Of a DNA stretch of 64,000 bases, positions 54,981-64,000 are shown in pieces; position 1 is the stretch's first letter; each line of letters starts with the position of its first letter. The position numbers and the translations under genes were made by a program. Source of the stretch: Aselliscus stoliczkanus. Taxonomy: Eukaryota; Chordata; Mammalia; Chiroptera; Hipposideridae. The notes below the pieces were generated by a model that was given only the letters and a program-made list of their open reading frames with translations, was not told the DNA's origin and did not search any database. Location of the stretch: assembly GCA_033961575.1 (NCBI GenBank), contig CM066731.1:132239001-132303000 (forward strand). Reading direction: 5' to 3'.

Positions 54981-55034
54981 TGGGAAGCCAGCGGCCCCGG
55001 TTCGGGTCCCACATATGAGGGCAGTGACACACAA
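54981..55034 (+). mobile_element. tRNA-derived SINE, 5'-truncated
   Basis: Only gggaagccagcggccccggt onwards is present, yet the duplication aaaaaattcag flanks it (54970-54980 and 55035-55045), so it inserted in truncated form. Confidence 0.87.
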
Positions 55035-55293
55035 AAAAAATTCAGAACATATATACAGAAAAACATGAAAAATGCTTTTTGAAAACAATTATTTAGAACT
55101 TTGTATTGAAAGAACACCCTGCTTACCTGAGAATATTATTTCAGATATAAACTTTGACAAAAACAGCAAGTGACTTAGAAGAGCAAAAGTAGCACTGTAC
55201 CAGAAAAAAGTAACACATTTAATATACTTCTGGGGGGAAGGTGAGCAAAAGATTTTATGTCTAACAGAATCGAGTTTTATAAAAATCACTGCT

Positions 55294-55401
55294 GGGTTGG
55301 CCGAGTGGTGCAATGGTTGGGAGCTGGCTTGGGATGCTAGCGGCCCCGGTTTGGATCCCACATGTGGGGGCCAGTGACACTGCCCTCAAAAAAGAAAATA
55401 A
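55294..55401 (+). mobile_element. tRNA-derived SINE (short type), sense
   Basis: The perfect duplication ataaaaatcactgct is at 55279-55293 and 55402-55416. Head gggttggccgagtggtgcaa. Confidence 0.94.
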
Positions 55402-55539
55402 ATAAAAATCACTGCTCAGACATCTCAACATGCAAGAATTCAGCAAACATTTCCCTTGAGCACTTGCTGAGTGGACTAGAGAATACACTTAGCAAGGTAA
55501 ATAATTAGAAAGATGACAAAGTCTGGTGAGCATCAAATT

Positions 55540-56380
55540 TGATGTCATATCACTAGACCAAAATGCTGACCAGGTAGGTTTATTGCTGGAAGCTCAGCCC
55601 GTGGGGTAGATTTTCTCTCATCACTGTCTTGTAGCAGTCAAGTTTGGGCTTACAGCAACACATTACGCTAATCCATCTGAACCAAGCTTGGATTTTTTTC
55701 TCTTGAACTCGGATGAAGTCATACATTGTGAGTTGATGGAGAGATGTTAGTGACTTGGAGGTAAGTGACAGGTTCTGAGCCACTTTTTCATGAAATTTGG
55801 AGCCTCTGAAACTGCTTGGGTCCCGTCTTAAATGTACTATGGGTTCTTACTGTGCTGGCTCAATGTTACGGCTTTTTGGATATGACAATACCAAGCATAT
55901 GGTAGGCAACTCTGGCCACATACTTGCACTATGATGTGATTGATGGTTAAGTGCTAATCACTGGTTTCTGTGCCCTCACACTTGGCCCCACTAAAATCTT
56001 CCAAGTCCTCTGAGAAATGGTTTGAAGCACTTTCCCTATGTATATTTGTGTTGTCTCCAAAATTCAGAAGCCTACCAAGGGCTGGGTCTCTTTTTTTAGT
56101 GGTAGGAGGAGCAAGGTGAATAATTTGTCCTTTAGGTAGCGATGTTTCTGCATGCTCTAGAGTCTAGACCACTGGACCCCTCATAACCACCAGCGTAGCA
56201 AGCTTCTGGATTTTCAGAGGCACCTGTTAAGCACAGCTCAACTGCCAGCTCAGTATCACCAAGGACCCTATTCATATCACATGGAGCAGGAGAATTAGCC
56301 AGCCAAGCCTTGCCCTAATTCTTGCATCCCAAGACTTTGAGCTATAATAAAAGAGTGGTGGTTTTAACTTTTAGGGAGGT
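55540..56380 (-). repeat. Possible endogenous retrovirus internal remnant
   Basis: A moderately GC-rich block without the L1, L2 or SINE landmarks seen elsewhere. It loosely recalls antisense ERVL/MaLR internal sequence. The frames are broken and short; no retroviral domain can be named, so this is a weak call. Confidence 0.25.
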
Positions 56381-57739
56381 AGATTACACAGCAACTGGAA
56401 TAGAGGCTAACACAGAGCACATAAATGGCTTGCCTAAGGTCACATAGATGTATACTGACAGCAATAGGACAGAAACCAAGATTCTCTATAATGTAGTGTG
56501 GAATTATAGCATATTTTATTTAACAGTTTTTTAAAATCATTTAAATTTAAGATGTTCTGGAGTTGAGAATTGTTTTAAACGAATCTACTGGGTTCCAATT
56601 GCAGCTCTAGAATTAACTACTATTGTACAAGAGTATTCCAAAAAGTATTAACAACTTAAGGACAAATGAATTATTTGGGGCCATATAAACTTTATTTAAA
56701 ATTTATAATATACAAATGATTATCTCAACATAAATCACTGCTCACATTTGTTATTGTGAATATTTAAATATCATTAAAATGTTTGTTGAATTCTATATAT
56801 ATGTATTTTGTGCTAACATATTCTAGGCCAAAGCATAGGGAAATTCTTGGTTCAGAGGACATACAGGCATCATTTAATGCTAAGTTTCTGCAAACGGGGA
56901 GAAACCACAGGGCATTGTGTGCTGGAGTAGGGACAGTGACTCTGGGACGGACCCAGAACTTTGTTAGAGATGGGTCAGTGAAACAGGTTTCCTTGGAGCC
57001 TTTGGGTCACATATTACAATAAATTGTCAGGTTATTTCTTGGTTACTCTGGAAGATATTTTATAAACTTAAAACATATATCTCTTTTTGGTTGCTTCTTA
57101 TAAGTAACTATAAAGTCTTGCAGAGGCAGCTTTTGAAGTGTAATTTCAAATGGAATTTAAATAAATTTTCTGTTGTAAAAACGATGTTCATGTTCCTAAT
57201 ACTTCAGAAACATTTAACTCAAACTGCAGATGTAGCTCCATCTTGTGGTGACTGTCGGAACTGTCCCAACAGGAAAAATTTGAAACTTAAAAAACAAGCT
57301 GGAAAACCTGAGATAAAAAGCAATTGCTGTCTTCAAGCTTTTGTAAATATTGACTTTTAAAAAATATATCTTTGTTCCTTTCTGCCCTTTTTTTTGAGTC
57401 TTAGTTTTACTGTACATAATTTTATCGTAAAGGATCAAAAAATATGTTTTGGAGGGAATGGACAGGTATTTATAAATAAATCAGTTTTCTCTTTCAAAAT
57501 TTTCTTTTGAGCCAGAATAAAAGGATTATTCATCTTGATGAATTGAAATATGGAAACATTGAATTAGGTCACTGATTTAAAAAGGAGAAATGAGTAAGGG
57601 TCAAGGATATATAATTTAGTTTTTCAAGTAACTCGACTGCTGTTTATATGCTATGACCTACAAAAAAACATGGGTTGTATATACCTACAATCCCCAAATC
57701 AGTCAGTATTTGGAAAACTTTGTCCAACAACCTTTAAGT
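56381..57739. other. Intergenic, MIR-like fragment then nothing recognised
   Basis: About 56395-56500 is MIR-like (tggcttgcctaaggtcacatag). The + strand frame at 57091-57360 and others show no family. Confidence 0.4.
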
Positions 57740-58200
57740 AATATTGGGCTTCCAATATGTGCCAAGGCCTTGGGATACATCAGAGGAATAAAGACAGGTT
57801 CCCACACGTGTGGAGCTAACATACTACCAGAAAGAAACAGCAGGACATACTCATGGTAAATAAGTTACAGAGCAGGTTAAAGGGTAATAGGTGTTATGGG
57901 AAAAAAAAACCCAGAAATGCGGAAGTACTAAACATGGCTCTCGTGGTCTTATTGAGAAGTTGAGATTTGAGCAAAAACTTGAAAGGGATGTTAGCAGACT
58001 GGAACCTTGGGAAGAACATTCCAGGCAGGGGGATCAGCAAAGACGAAGGAGTTTGCCTGGTATGTTCAAGGCACAGCATGGAGGAGGCTAGAGTTGAGTA
58101 AACTAGGGGAAGGGTAACAGGAAAAGAGACCAGAGGTAGTGGAGGTTCAGATCGCATAGAATCTTCCAGACCTTTATAAAAACTTTGACATTTACTCTTT
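57740..58200 (+). repeat. Ancient interspersed repeat, class unsure
   Basis: tatgtgccaaggccttggg, acgtgtggagctaacatac, gggaagaacattccaggcag and ggtatgttcaaggcacagc share the order of the repeat at 27585-28730. Confidence 0.5.
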
Positions 58201-58690
58201 GTGGTAGGCAGAGTAATGGCCCCCAAGATGCAGGTGTCCTAATCCCAGAGCCTGTGAATATGTTACATTACATGGCAAGGGGAACTATGCAGATACGATG
58301 AATGGTATGGGCCTTGAGATGGGGAGAGGACCACTAATTATTCAGGTGGGTCCAATCTAATCACAAACTTGGAGGAATTCCCCACAACTCTTAAGTCAGA
58401 GATAGAGCTTTGGGAATCTGGGAACAACCCTCACCTGACAGCCAGCAAGGAAATGGAGAAATGAGCCCTAAAACTGTAAGAAACTGGAATCTGGCAACAA
58501 CCTGACTGAGCAAGGAAACCGAATGTCTCCGAGAGCCTCCAAAAAGGAACACATCCCCTCTGTCTTCTTGATTTTGGCTTTGTGAGAGACTAAGCAGGCT
58601 CATTGGAGCTTGTTGGACTTTTGACCTGTGGGAACCGTAAAATAGTTCATGTTGATTTGATTTGGCAGGAATAGAAAATGAATACACACT
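58201..58690 (+). repeat. MLT1-like LTR, sense
   Basis: Starts ggtaggcagagtaatggccc, then cctgtgaatatgttacatta and gatgggg. It ends near acctgtgggaaccgtaaaat. A short similar piece occurs at 58880-58910. Confidence 0.65.
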
Positions 58691-59111
58691 GGGTGAACAC
58701 AGGGACTGATTGGATACTTTTGAGTAGAGAAATATCATATGACTGTCCTTTTCATTAGTTATGTAAATTTCTGTAATCTCTTGATAGTGAATGGTTTTTA
58801 CAATCTTTTACTACAGATAATCGCCTTTTTGCTTTGGTGGATAACAGAGTAATTTATATCCTTGATCCTCAGGCACTTGTGGTAGGCAGAATAATGGCCC
58901 TAAAGATATTTGAACATTTTGACAGCTTGAAAAGCCTTGTACACTTTCTGAATTTCAGCATTAATATATATATTTCTTTTCCAGGAAATCCAGATTAATA
59001 TAACCTGGAACTATTAAATGAATGTAAAGTTATTTAATTCATTTAGGGAAACATTGATACCTAGTAGCAAAGCCAAACCTAAGTTACCTCTGAAGCCAAT
59101 CCTAACCCTCT

Positions 59112-59112
59112 A

Positions 59113-59174
<62 letters not shown>
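59112..59174. repeat. (CT)n microsatellite
   Basis: About 30 CT units. The open frames over it on both strands (Ser/Leu or Arg/Glu runs) are artefacts. Confidence 0.96.
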
Positions 59175-59176
<2 letters not shown>

Positions 59177-59855
59177 CCCCCACCCTTTCTCTCTCTCTTT
59201 TCATTTTTCTTCCCACAAATTAAGTCATTATTAAACCAAAGATTTAAGTGAGGAAGATTCAGTGAGGAATAAAAAGTACTAAAATTGTCTTTAAGCTCCT
59301 GTCTCAAAGTGTTTCTTAAAATTTGGGTATATTTTCCACAGCATTCCATTTTGGCTGTCTCTCTATTCTTAAAAAGGGGTTTCCTCAAAATCATTTGTAT
59401 TCAGTATAGTATACACATTGATGGAAGCTAATCCTCTATGGTGCTTTTATGTTTCAAGATAAATTTACCCAACTCTGTGCACTAGAAGGCCACCAGCTTA
59501 ACTCACTTTTAAGTGATAGAACAGTACTATGTAAGCATTCTTAGGGAGCAAGCTCCCAGTCCCCTGGAGAAGAAAGAATTTAATACTCTCTCTTTGTGGT
59601 AAAATGCTGGGCACCACAGATATGCTACTTCTATACTACTTAATAAACTAAAAAAGATAAAGTTACTTTACCTAACATTAAATACACTGATGCACTGACA
59701 ATTGCACGAAACATAAAGCAATTGGTTCTCTAAGGGTCAATAAAACCTGTTCACATTGCGTCGTTAGCATAATGCAATTTCTCATAGCAGCAAGTTCCCA
59801 TTCCACTGAAACCCCAACCCAAACGTGACATTGTCGGATAAATTAAAACTTTTGG
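59175..59855. other. Intergenic, nothing recognised
   Basis: No gene or clear repeat. Confidence 0.4.
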
Positions 59856-59857
59856 AA

Positions 59858-59965
59858 TATTAATTAGTGTTATGATTAATGTAGGAAAGAACAGTTAGTA
59901 CTATAATTTGAAATATTAATGATTAATATTATGATTAATGTAGGAAAGAAAAGGTAGTACTATGC
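59858..59965. repeat. Imperfect tandem duplication, period about 60 bp
   Basis: The phrase tatgattaatgtaggaaaga occurs at 59871 and 59931, each preceded by an attaat/atatta context and followed by a gtagtacta-like word. Confidence 0.8.
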
Positions 59966-59989
59966 AGTACTGAAAACCAAGGAGACTGA

Positions 59990-60490
59990 GGGCTTGTAAA
60001 ATTTAATGTAAACTTAGGTGAATTAAGAGGCTTCACTCGGGGAATTTGTTCTGGGACCCAGACTCTTTGTTGTGGTGATTCAAGTCAGACTTAGAACATT
60101 CTACACTCATACAAGTCAAGACTTTAGTAGGCTGCTCATCTAATTCAGTTCTAGGGACACCATGATTACTTATACCAAAGATATCTCTGTATTTATGTCA
60201 TACTGTTAATGAACGCTTTGGCTCTAGTACCCATTATGGCAATCACACCCACTTTGTCTTTGGCAATCAAATGTTACAGCTTGGTCCAGATCACTCTGCC
60301 GTTATCTCCATTGAATTCAAGGGGACCAGTCCAGTGGCAGCAGTTTCCTCTGTCTTTCCTGGCTTGCGGAGAGCAGCCACCACAGAGCTTTTAGGGATGC
60401 TTGGACTTGCCTCATGCATGTATATTGCATAGTAACCTTGATGAAAGGAGTGTCCTTTGGACCTGCGCAGGGTTAGGGGATAGATGAGCA
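59990..60490 (-). repeat. Possible endogenous retrovirus (ERVL-like) internal remnant
   Basis: Words such as gtcctttggacctgcgcagg and ggggatagatgagcaaattcc recall antisense ERVL internal sequence. It is broken and non-coding. Weak call. Confidence 0.3.
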
Positions 60491-60870
60491 AATTCCCTCT
60501 AGCATTTCAGTCTACTTAAGTCTTTGGATATCTTCCTCTTTACATTCTTAAAAGTATTGCCTGCGGACCCTTGGGGGTTGCTGAGAGCCTTTCTGGGAGT
60601 CCATGTGATCAAACTTTCTTTTCATAATAACGACATTATTTGCTTTTCCATTCTTCTTATGTGAGTGTACAGTAGTGTTTTTCGGAGCCTATATGACATG
60701 TGATGATAATGTCTCTGGGATGGCTAAAGGAATATGTGCTTGTGTATACTTGTGTTTCAAATTTGGGGATGGCGTGGGGAGGCTCTTAGTTTCCAGGAGT
60801 GTAAAGCGGTCTGAGACTAAAAGTGTGAGAAACAATGCCCTATAATATCTCAGGGAAATTCTATCATTTT
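60491..60870. other. Intergenic, possible MER-type fragment
   Basis: agtattgcctgcggaccc, ccatgtgatcaaactttc and gtttccaggagtgtaaagcg suggest an old DNA transposon. Not assigned. Confidence 0.3.
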
Positions 60871-61045
60871 CACTTCATTAAAGTGAGCTATACCTTTGAT
60901 TCCACAGATTTTTTTCAACTCTGTTTTTGTATTTTTAACTTCACTGATTTCTGCTCTCCTATTTATTTTATTCCTTCTGTTTGCTTTAGGCTTAAATTTT
61001 TTTGTTTGTTTGTTTCTTATGGTTGAGCTTAAGCTATCGATTTTA

Positions 61046-61176
61046 TTCTTGCTTTTTTTTTTGTTTTGTTTTTTTTTTTTTTGAGGGCAGTGTCACTGGC
61101 CCTCATATGTGGGACCCGAACCAGAGCCGCTGGCTTCCCAAGCCAGCGTTCAACTACTGCGCCACTCCGCCGGCCC
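61046..61176 (-). mobile_element. tRNA-derived SINE (short type) inside L1
   Basis: The duplication aagctat(c/t)gatttta is at 61031-61045 and 61177-61191. Body and reversed head are complete. Confidence 0.94.
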
Positions 61177-61278
61177 AAGCTATTGATTTTAGATCTTAGT
61201 TCTTTTCTAATGTAGACACTTAATGCTATACATTTTTCCTTAAGCACTGCTTTAGTTGTATTCTACAAATTTTGAAAT

Positions 61279-61938
61279 GTAGTCCCTCCCTGTCTGTAGT
61301 TTTGCTTTCCATGGTTTCATCCCCAGTCTGAAAAATATTAAATGGAAAATTCCAGAAATAAACAATTCATAAGTTTTAAATTGTGCGCTGTTCTGAGTAG
61401 CGTGATGAAATCTCGCGTGATGTCTTGTTTGCCCCGTCCTGCCCTGAACGTGAATCATCCTATGTCAGCATTTCCACGCTGTATATGTATGTCCCTGGCC
61501 CAGTAGTCCCTGGGTAGCCCTCTTGGTTCAGATCGACTGTTGCAGTGTCTCATTGCTTGTGTTCAAGTAATCCTTATTTTACTTAATAATGGCCCCAACG
61601 TGCAAAAGTAGTGATGCTGGTGATTCAGATATGCAGAAACAAAGCCCTAAAGTGGTTCCTATCAGTGTAGAGGTGAGTACAGTAAAATAAGAAAGCTATT
61701 TTCAGAGAGAGTGACTACATTTACATAACTTTTATTACAGTATGTTGTTAAAATTGTTTTATTGTACTGTTATTTATTGTTGTTAATCTCTTACTTTGCC
61801 TAATTCTTATTAATTAAACTTTATCTTAGCTATGTAAAGGAGGAAACAGTATATATAGGGTTCTGTACTATCCCCGGTTTCAGGCATCCAATGGGGGTCT
61901 TGGAATGTATCTCCTTCGGATACGAGGGAGATTACTGC
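61279..61938 (+). mobile_element. Tigger DNA transposon remnant inside L1
   Basis: Starts gtccctccctgtctgtag and ends acgagggagattactgc. Interior taaatggaaaattccagaaa and aataatggccccaacgtgca match the Tigger copy at 40193. The transposase start is visible (frame containing KSSDAGDSDMQKQS) but ends within about 30 codons; most of the coding region is deleted. Confidence 0.85.
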
Positions 61939-62289
61939 ATTTTAATTTTCATGTAGTTTAAAATATTCCAAAATTTCCCTTTAGACTTCCTTTTTGACCT
62001 ATGGATTATTTAGAAATGTGTTTACTTTCCATGTATTTGAGGATTTTCCAGATACTTTTCTCTTACTGATTTACTGATTTCTAATTAGTTCTATTATGGT
62101 CTGAGAACATACTTTTATGATTTTTATTGTTTTAAATTTGATAAGATTTGTTTTATGGCCTTGAATAGAGTCTATCTTGTTGCATGTTTCAGATACACTT
62201 GGAAATAATTGGGAATTGCCAATATATTAGAATGTTTTAGAATAATACAAATGAAACAGTGCGTGAAATGGTAGATAAATCACACAAAA

Positions 62290-62770
62290 AAACCCCATCC
62301 CAATTATTAACCTTGTATCCATTCTCCCTTGCAATGTGACTTTGTAGCTTCTTGTATCACAGAGTGGGCTCTATTTCCTCACCCTTTGAATCTGGGATGG
62401 CCTCGTGAGTTGCTCTGGCCAATGGAATTAATGGAAATAATAGTGTAAAAGTCCCAAGTCTGAGCCTCAAGAAGCCTTGCATTCTTCTGTGTCTGGAAAC
62501 CCTGCCATCAATGTAAGAGCAAGCCTGGGTTATCCTAATGGAGGCTGAGAGAGTAGGTAGAACAAAGCAGAGTCATCCCAGGTGTTTTAAGTCAACCCAA
62601 ACCTGGTAGGATCAGCAGAGCTGCCTGCCTGACTCACAGCTGAGTGAGAGTAGCCAAGACTAGAACACCTGGCTGACTGACAGACTTAGTAGACACAATA
62701 AATAGTTGTTATTTTAAGATTCTATAGGATAGGTTATTATGCAGCATTATTGTTACAATTGATAATTGAT
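62290..62770 (+). repeat. Probable LTR, sense
   Basis: ctgggatggcctcgtgagtt, gctctggccaatggaatt, ggctgactgacagac, aataaatagttgttattttaag and ttattatgcagcattattgt follow a mammalian LTR pattern. Family uncertain. Confidence 0.5.
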
Positions 62771-63189
62771 ACATGGCCCAAGCTTGAATTTATTATAGTT
62801 TCCCAAAGTATGCTTACATGGAAACATATATATATGCACTAAAAAAAGAGTTACGAAGACTTTCAGGTAATTAAAGTCAATATATCACAAATTATGTGGT
62901 GACAAAATGTCATGTTTCCTACAAAAGGTACATCTCTTCCTCACCTCACCTGTTGATCACCTACATCCATAAAAAGACACCTTATTCAGTAATGCTTCTA
63001 AAAATAATACATGTTTCCCAGATACAAATGAAAGACAATTTAGTCTAATGATTCAGAGTGTGGACTCTAGCAGCAGATTCTTCCACCCACTAGCCGTCTG
63101 ATCTTGGGAGATATTAGTATCTACCACATAGAACTGTTGAAAGAATTAATTAAATTAATGTATGTAAAGGGCATGGCATGTAGTAAATG
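62771..63189. other. Intergenic, possible MIR fragment
   Basis: About 63040-63170 is MIR-like (gtctaatgattcagagtgtg, gatcttggg, gttgaaagaattaat). Nothing else was seen. Confidence 0.4.
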
Positions 63190-63268
63190 TTGGTTTGTTG
63201 GAAAAGTCATGACATATTTTTGCAACAAAAAACAGAAAAAATACGTTATGACTTTTCTGACAACCAAA
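63190..63268. mobile_element. Mariner-like palindromic MITE, copy 3
   Basis: The arms ttggtttgttggaaaagtca and the complement of tttggttgtcagaaaagtca flank an A-rich loop. The right flank is TA (63269-63270); the left is tg, a decayed TA. Confidence 0.83.
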
Positions 63269-63270
63269 TA

Positions 63271-63792
63271 TTATATAAGTACATGTTAACTAAGCTATTC
63301 TTAGTAATTTAAATGCAGACTTTCTATTAGTGGGATATTACAAAGCTTATGTACTTAAAAAACTTACTTCATAAAAAGGCCAATCTTCAATAAATAATGT
63401 TACTGTAGATAAGTTTTAATGCATGTAAAAAATATTTTATTCCATTTCCAATCACTGTATTCAAAATGCCACTTCAACTTATTTGCTGGTAGAGAGTGGC
63501 AAGCAGGCAGTAGAGATGTGATGGCACTTTGGGAAGCAAATATACATTGTTTTAGGTGTCTAAGGCAACATTCCCTGAGTTTGAGGTTAATAATTCTATC
63601 ATAATACAAAACATATGTACCCTTAAAGCTTAAAAAAAAAAATCCTTGGTTCTTTGTTGGGCATGATGCTAATTATATTACCATTCAGCTATAAGGCCCT
63701 TTGCATCCTGCTATATATAGTGATATTTATTTATATTTTTACTAAGCTTGACAGATGCTACTTTAACCTGTTTTTTTAAAAAAATACATTCT
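63271..63792. other. Intergenic, nothing recognised
   Basis: AT-rich DNA. Overlapping frames on both strands near 63400-63609 have no family resemblance. Confidence 0.4.
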
Positions 63793-64000
63793 GGGGCCAG
63801 CTGAGTGGCACATTGGTTAAGAGCTGGCTTGGGACGCCAGCTGCCTTGGTTCGGATCCCACATATGAGGGCCAGTGACACTGCCCTCTACAGCTAACAGC
63901 TCCACCTGGAGCTGGGCTGTGCGAGCCCCAGCGATGGTGTAGGCTGCAGCCCCTACTGCAGTGGGCTGCCATAGGCTACAGTGAGTGGCTGGCAGCCAGC
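63793..64000 (+). mobile_element. Composite SINE, sense, cut by the window end
   Basis: The head ggggccagctgagtggcaca leads into agtgacactgccctctacag, ccacctggagctgggctg, ctgcagtgggctgccatagg and the first tandem-type unit. It gives the 5'-to-3' order of the composite SINE directly: tRNA head, short-type body, GC-rich link, tandem repeat. Confidence 0.92.

Larger units (their letters stand above)
60880..62225 (-). mobile_element. Old L1 LINE fragment, antisense, split twice
   Basis: L1 text on the + strand is antisense: gatttctgctctcctattta, ttgcttt-aggctt, gctttagttgtattctacaa, then after the Tigger, ttgacctatggattatttag and ttatggtctgagaacatac. A SINE (61046-61176) and a Tigger (61279-61938) interrupt it. 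Confidence 0.8.

Noticed and set aside
59018..59394. Frames with Ser/Leu or Arg/Glu runs
   Set aside because: Direct translation of the (CT)n tract.
51836..64000. A third gene downstream of NUP35
   Set aside because: No open frame longer than about 130 codons, no splice-consistent conserved text, and nearly all longer frames overlap repeats.

Overview
The window is nuclear DNA of a placental mammal, most probably a bat. The evidence is split genes with GT/AG introns, L1, L2 and MIR LINE/SINEs, MaLR-type LTRs, Tigger-class DNA transposons, and about 28 copies of tRNA-derived SINEs whose heads read 'ggccggccgagtggcgcagtggttaagagc'-like (spelled here only in outline) and whose bodies I associate with chiropteran VES-type SINEs. 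A horseshoe-bat-like genome is my best guess. That guess rests on remembered repeat consensus, not on a search.

Only two protein-coding genes can be supported, both on the + strand and in the order found at human 2q32. The left end holds the last coding exon of DUSP19 (4752-4991), a dual-specificity phosphatase, with an AT-rich stretch behind it that fits a long 3' UTR. At 14877-51259 lies the complete coding region of NUP35 (Nup53), a nuclear pore component: nine coding exons with all eight splice junctions in phase, 326 codons plus stop, the usual length of the family. Its first exon sits in a CpG-rich promoter (about 14690-15400) with ETS-like and YY1-like sites, and a polyadenylation signal lies at 51811-51816.

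Layout: 1-4751 DUSP19 intron with old repeats; 4752-about 8030 DUSP19 terminal exon and probable 3' UTR; about 8370-14690 intergenic repeats; 14690-51835 NUP35, whose 19.9 kb intron 4 (25230-45109) holds most of the mobile DNA, including an L1 ORF2 fragment, a second L1 with a 17-bp target duplication, several MLT1-like LTRs and a Tigger element carrying three further insertions; 51836-64000 gene-free DNA with many SINEs, an (CT)n tract and a nested L1/SINE/Tigger block.

The two genes have no shared biochemical pathway that the sequence shows. The most unusual material is in the repeats: a composite tRNA-derived SINE with a variable internal tandem repeat, a three-unit SINE, three copies of an about 80-bp mariner-like palindrome able to fold into a hairpin (two inside NUP35 introns), a 224-bp TA-flanked element with a transposase-like tail, and several short tandem duplications. 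I found no convincing undescribed gene system.
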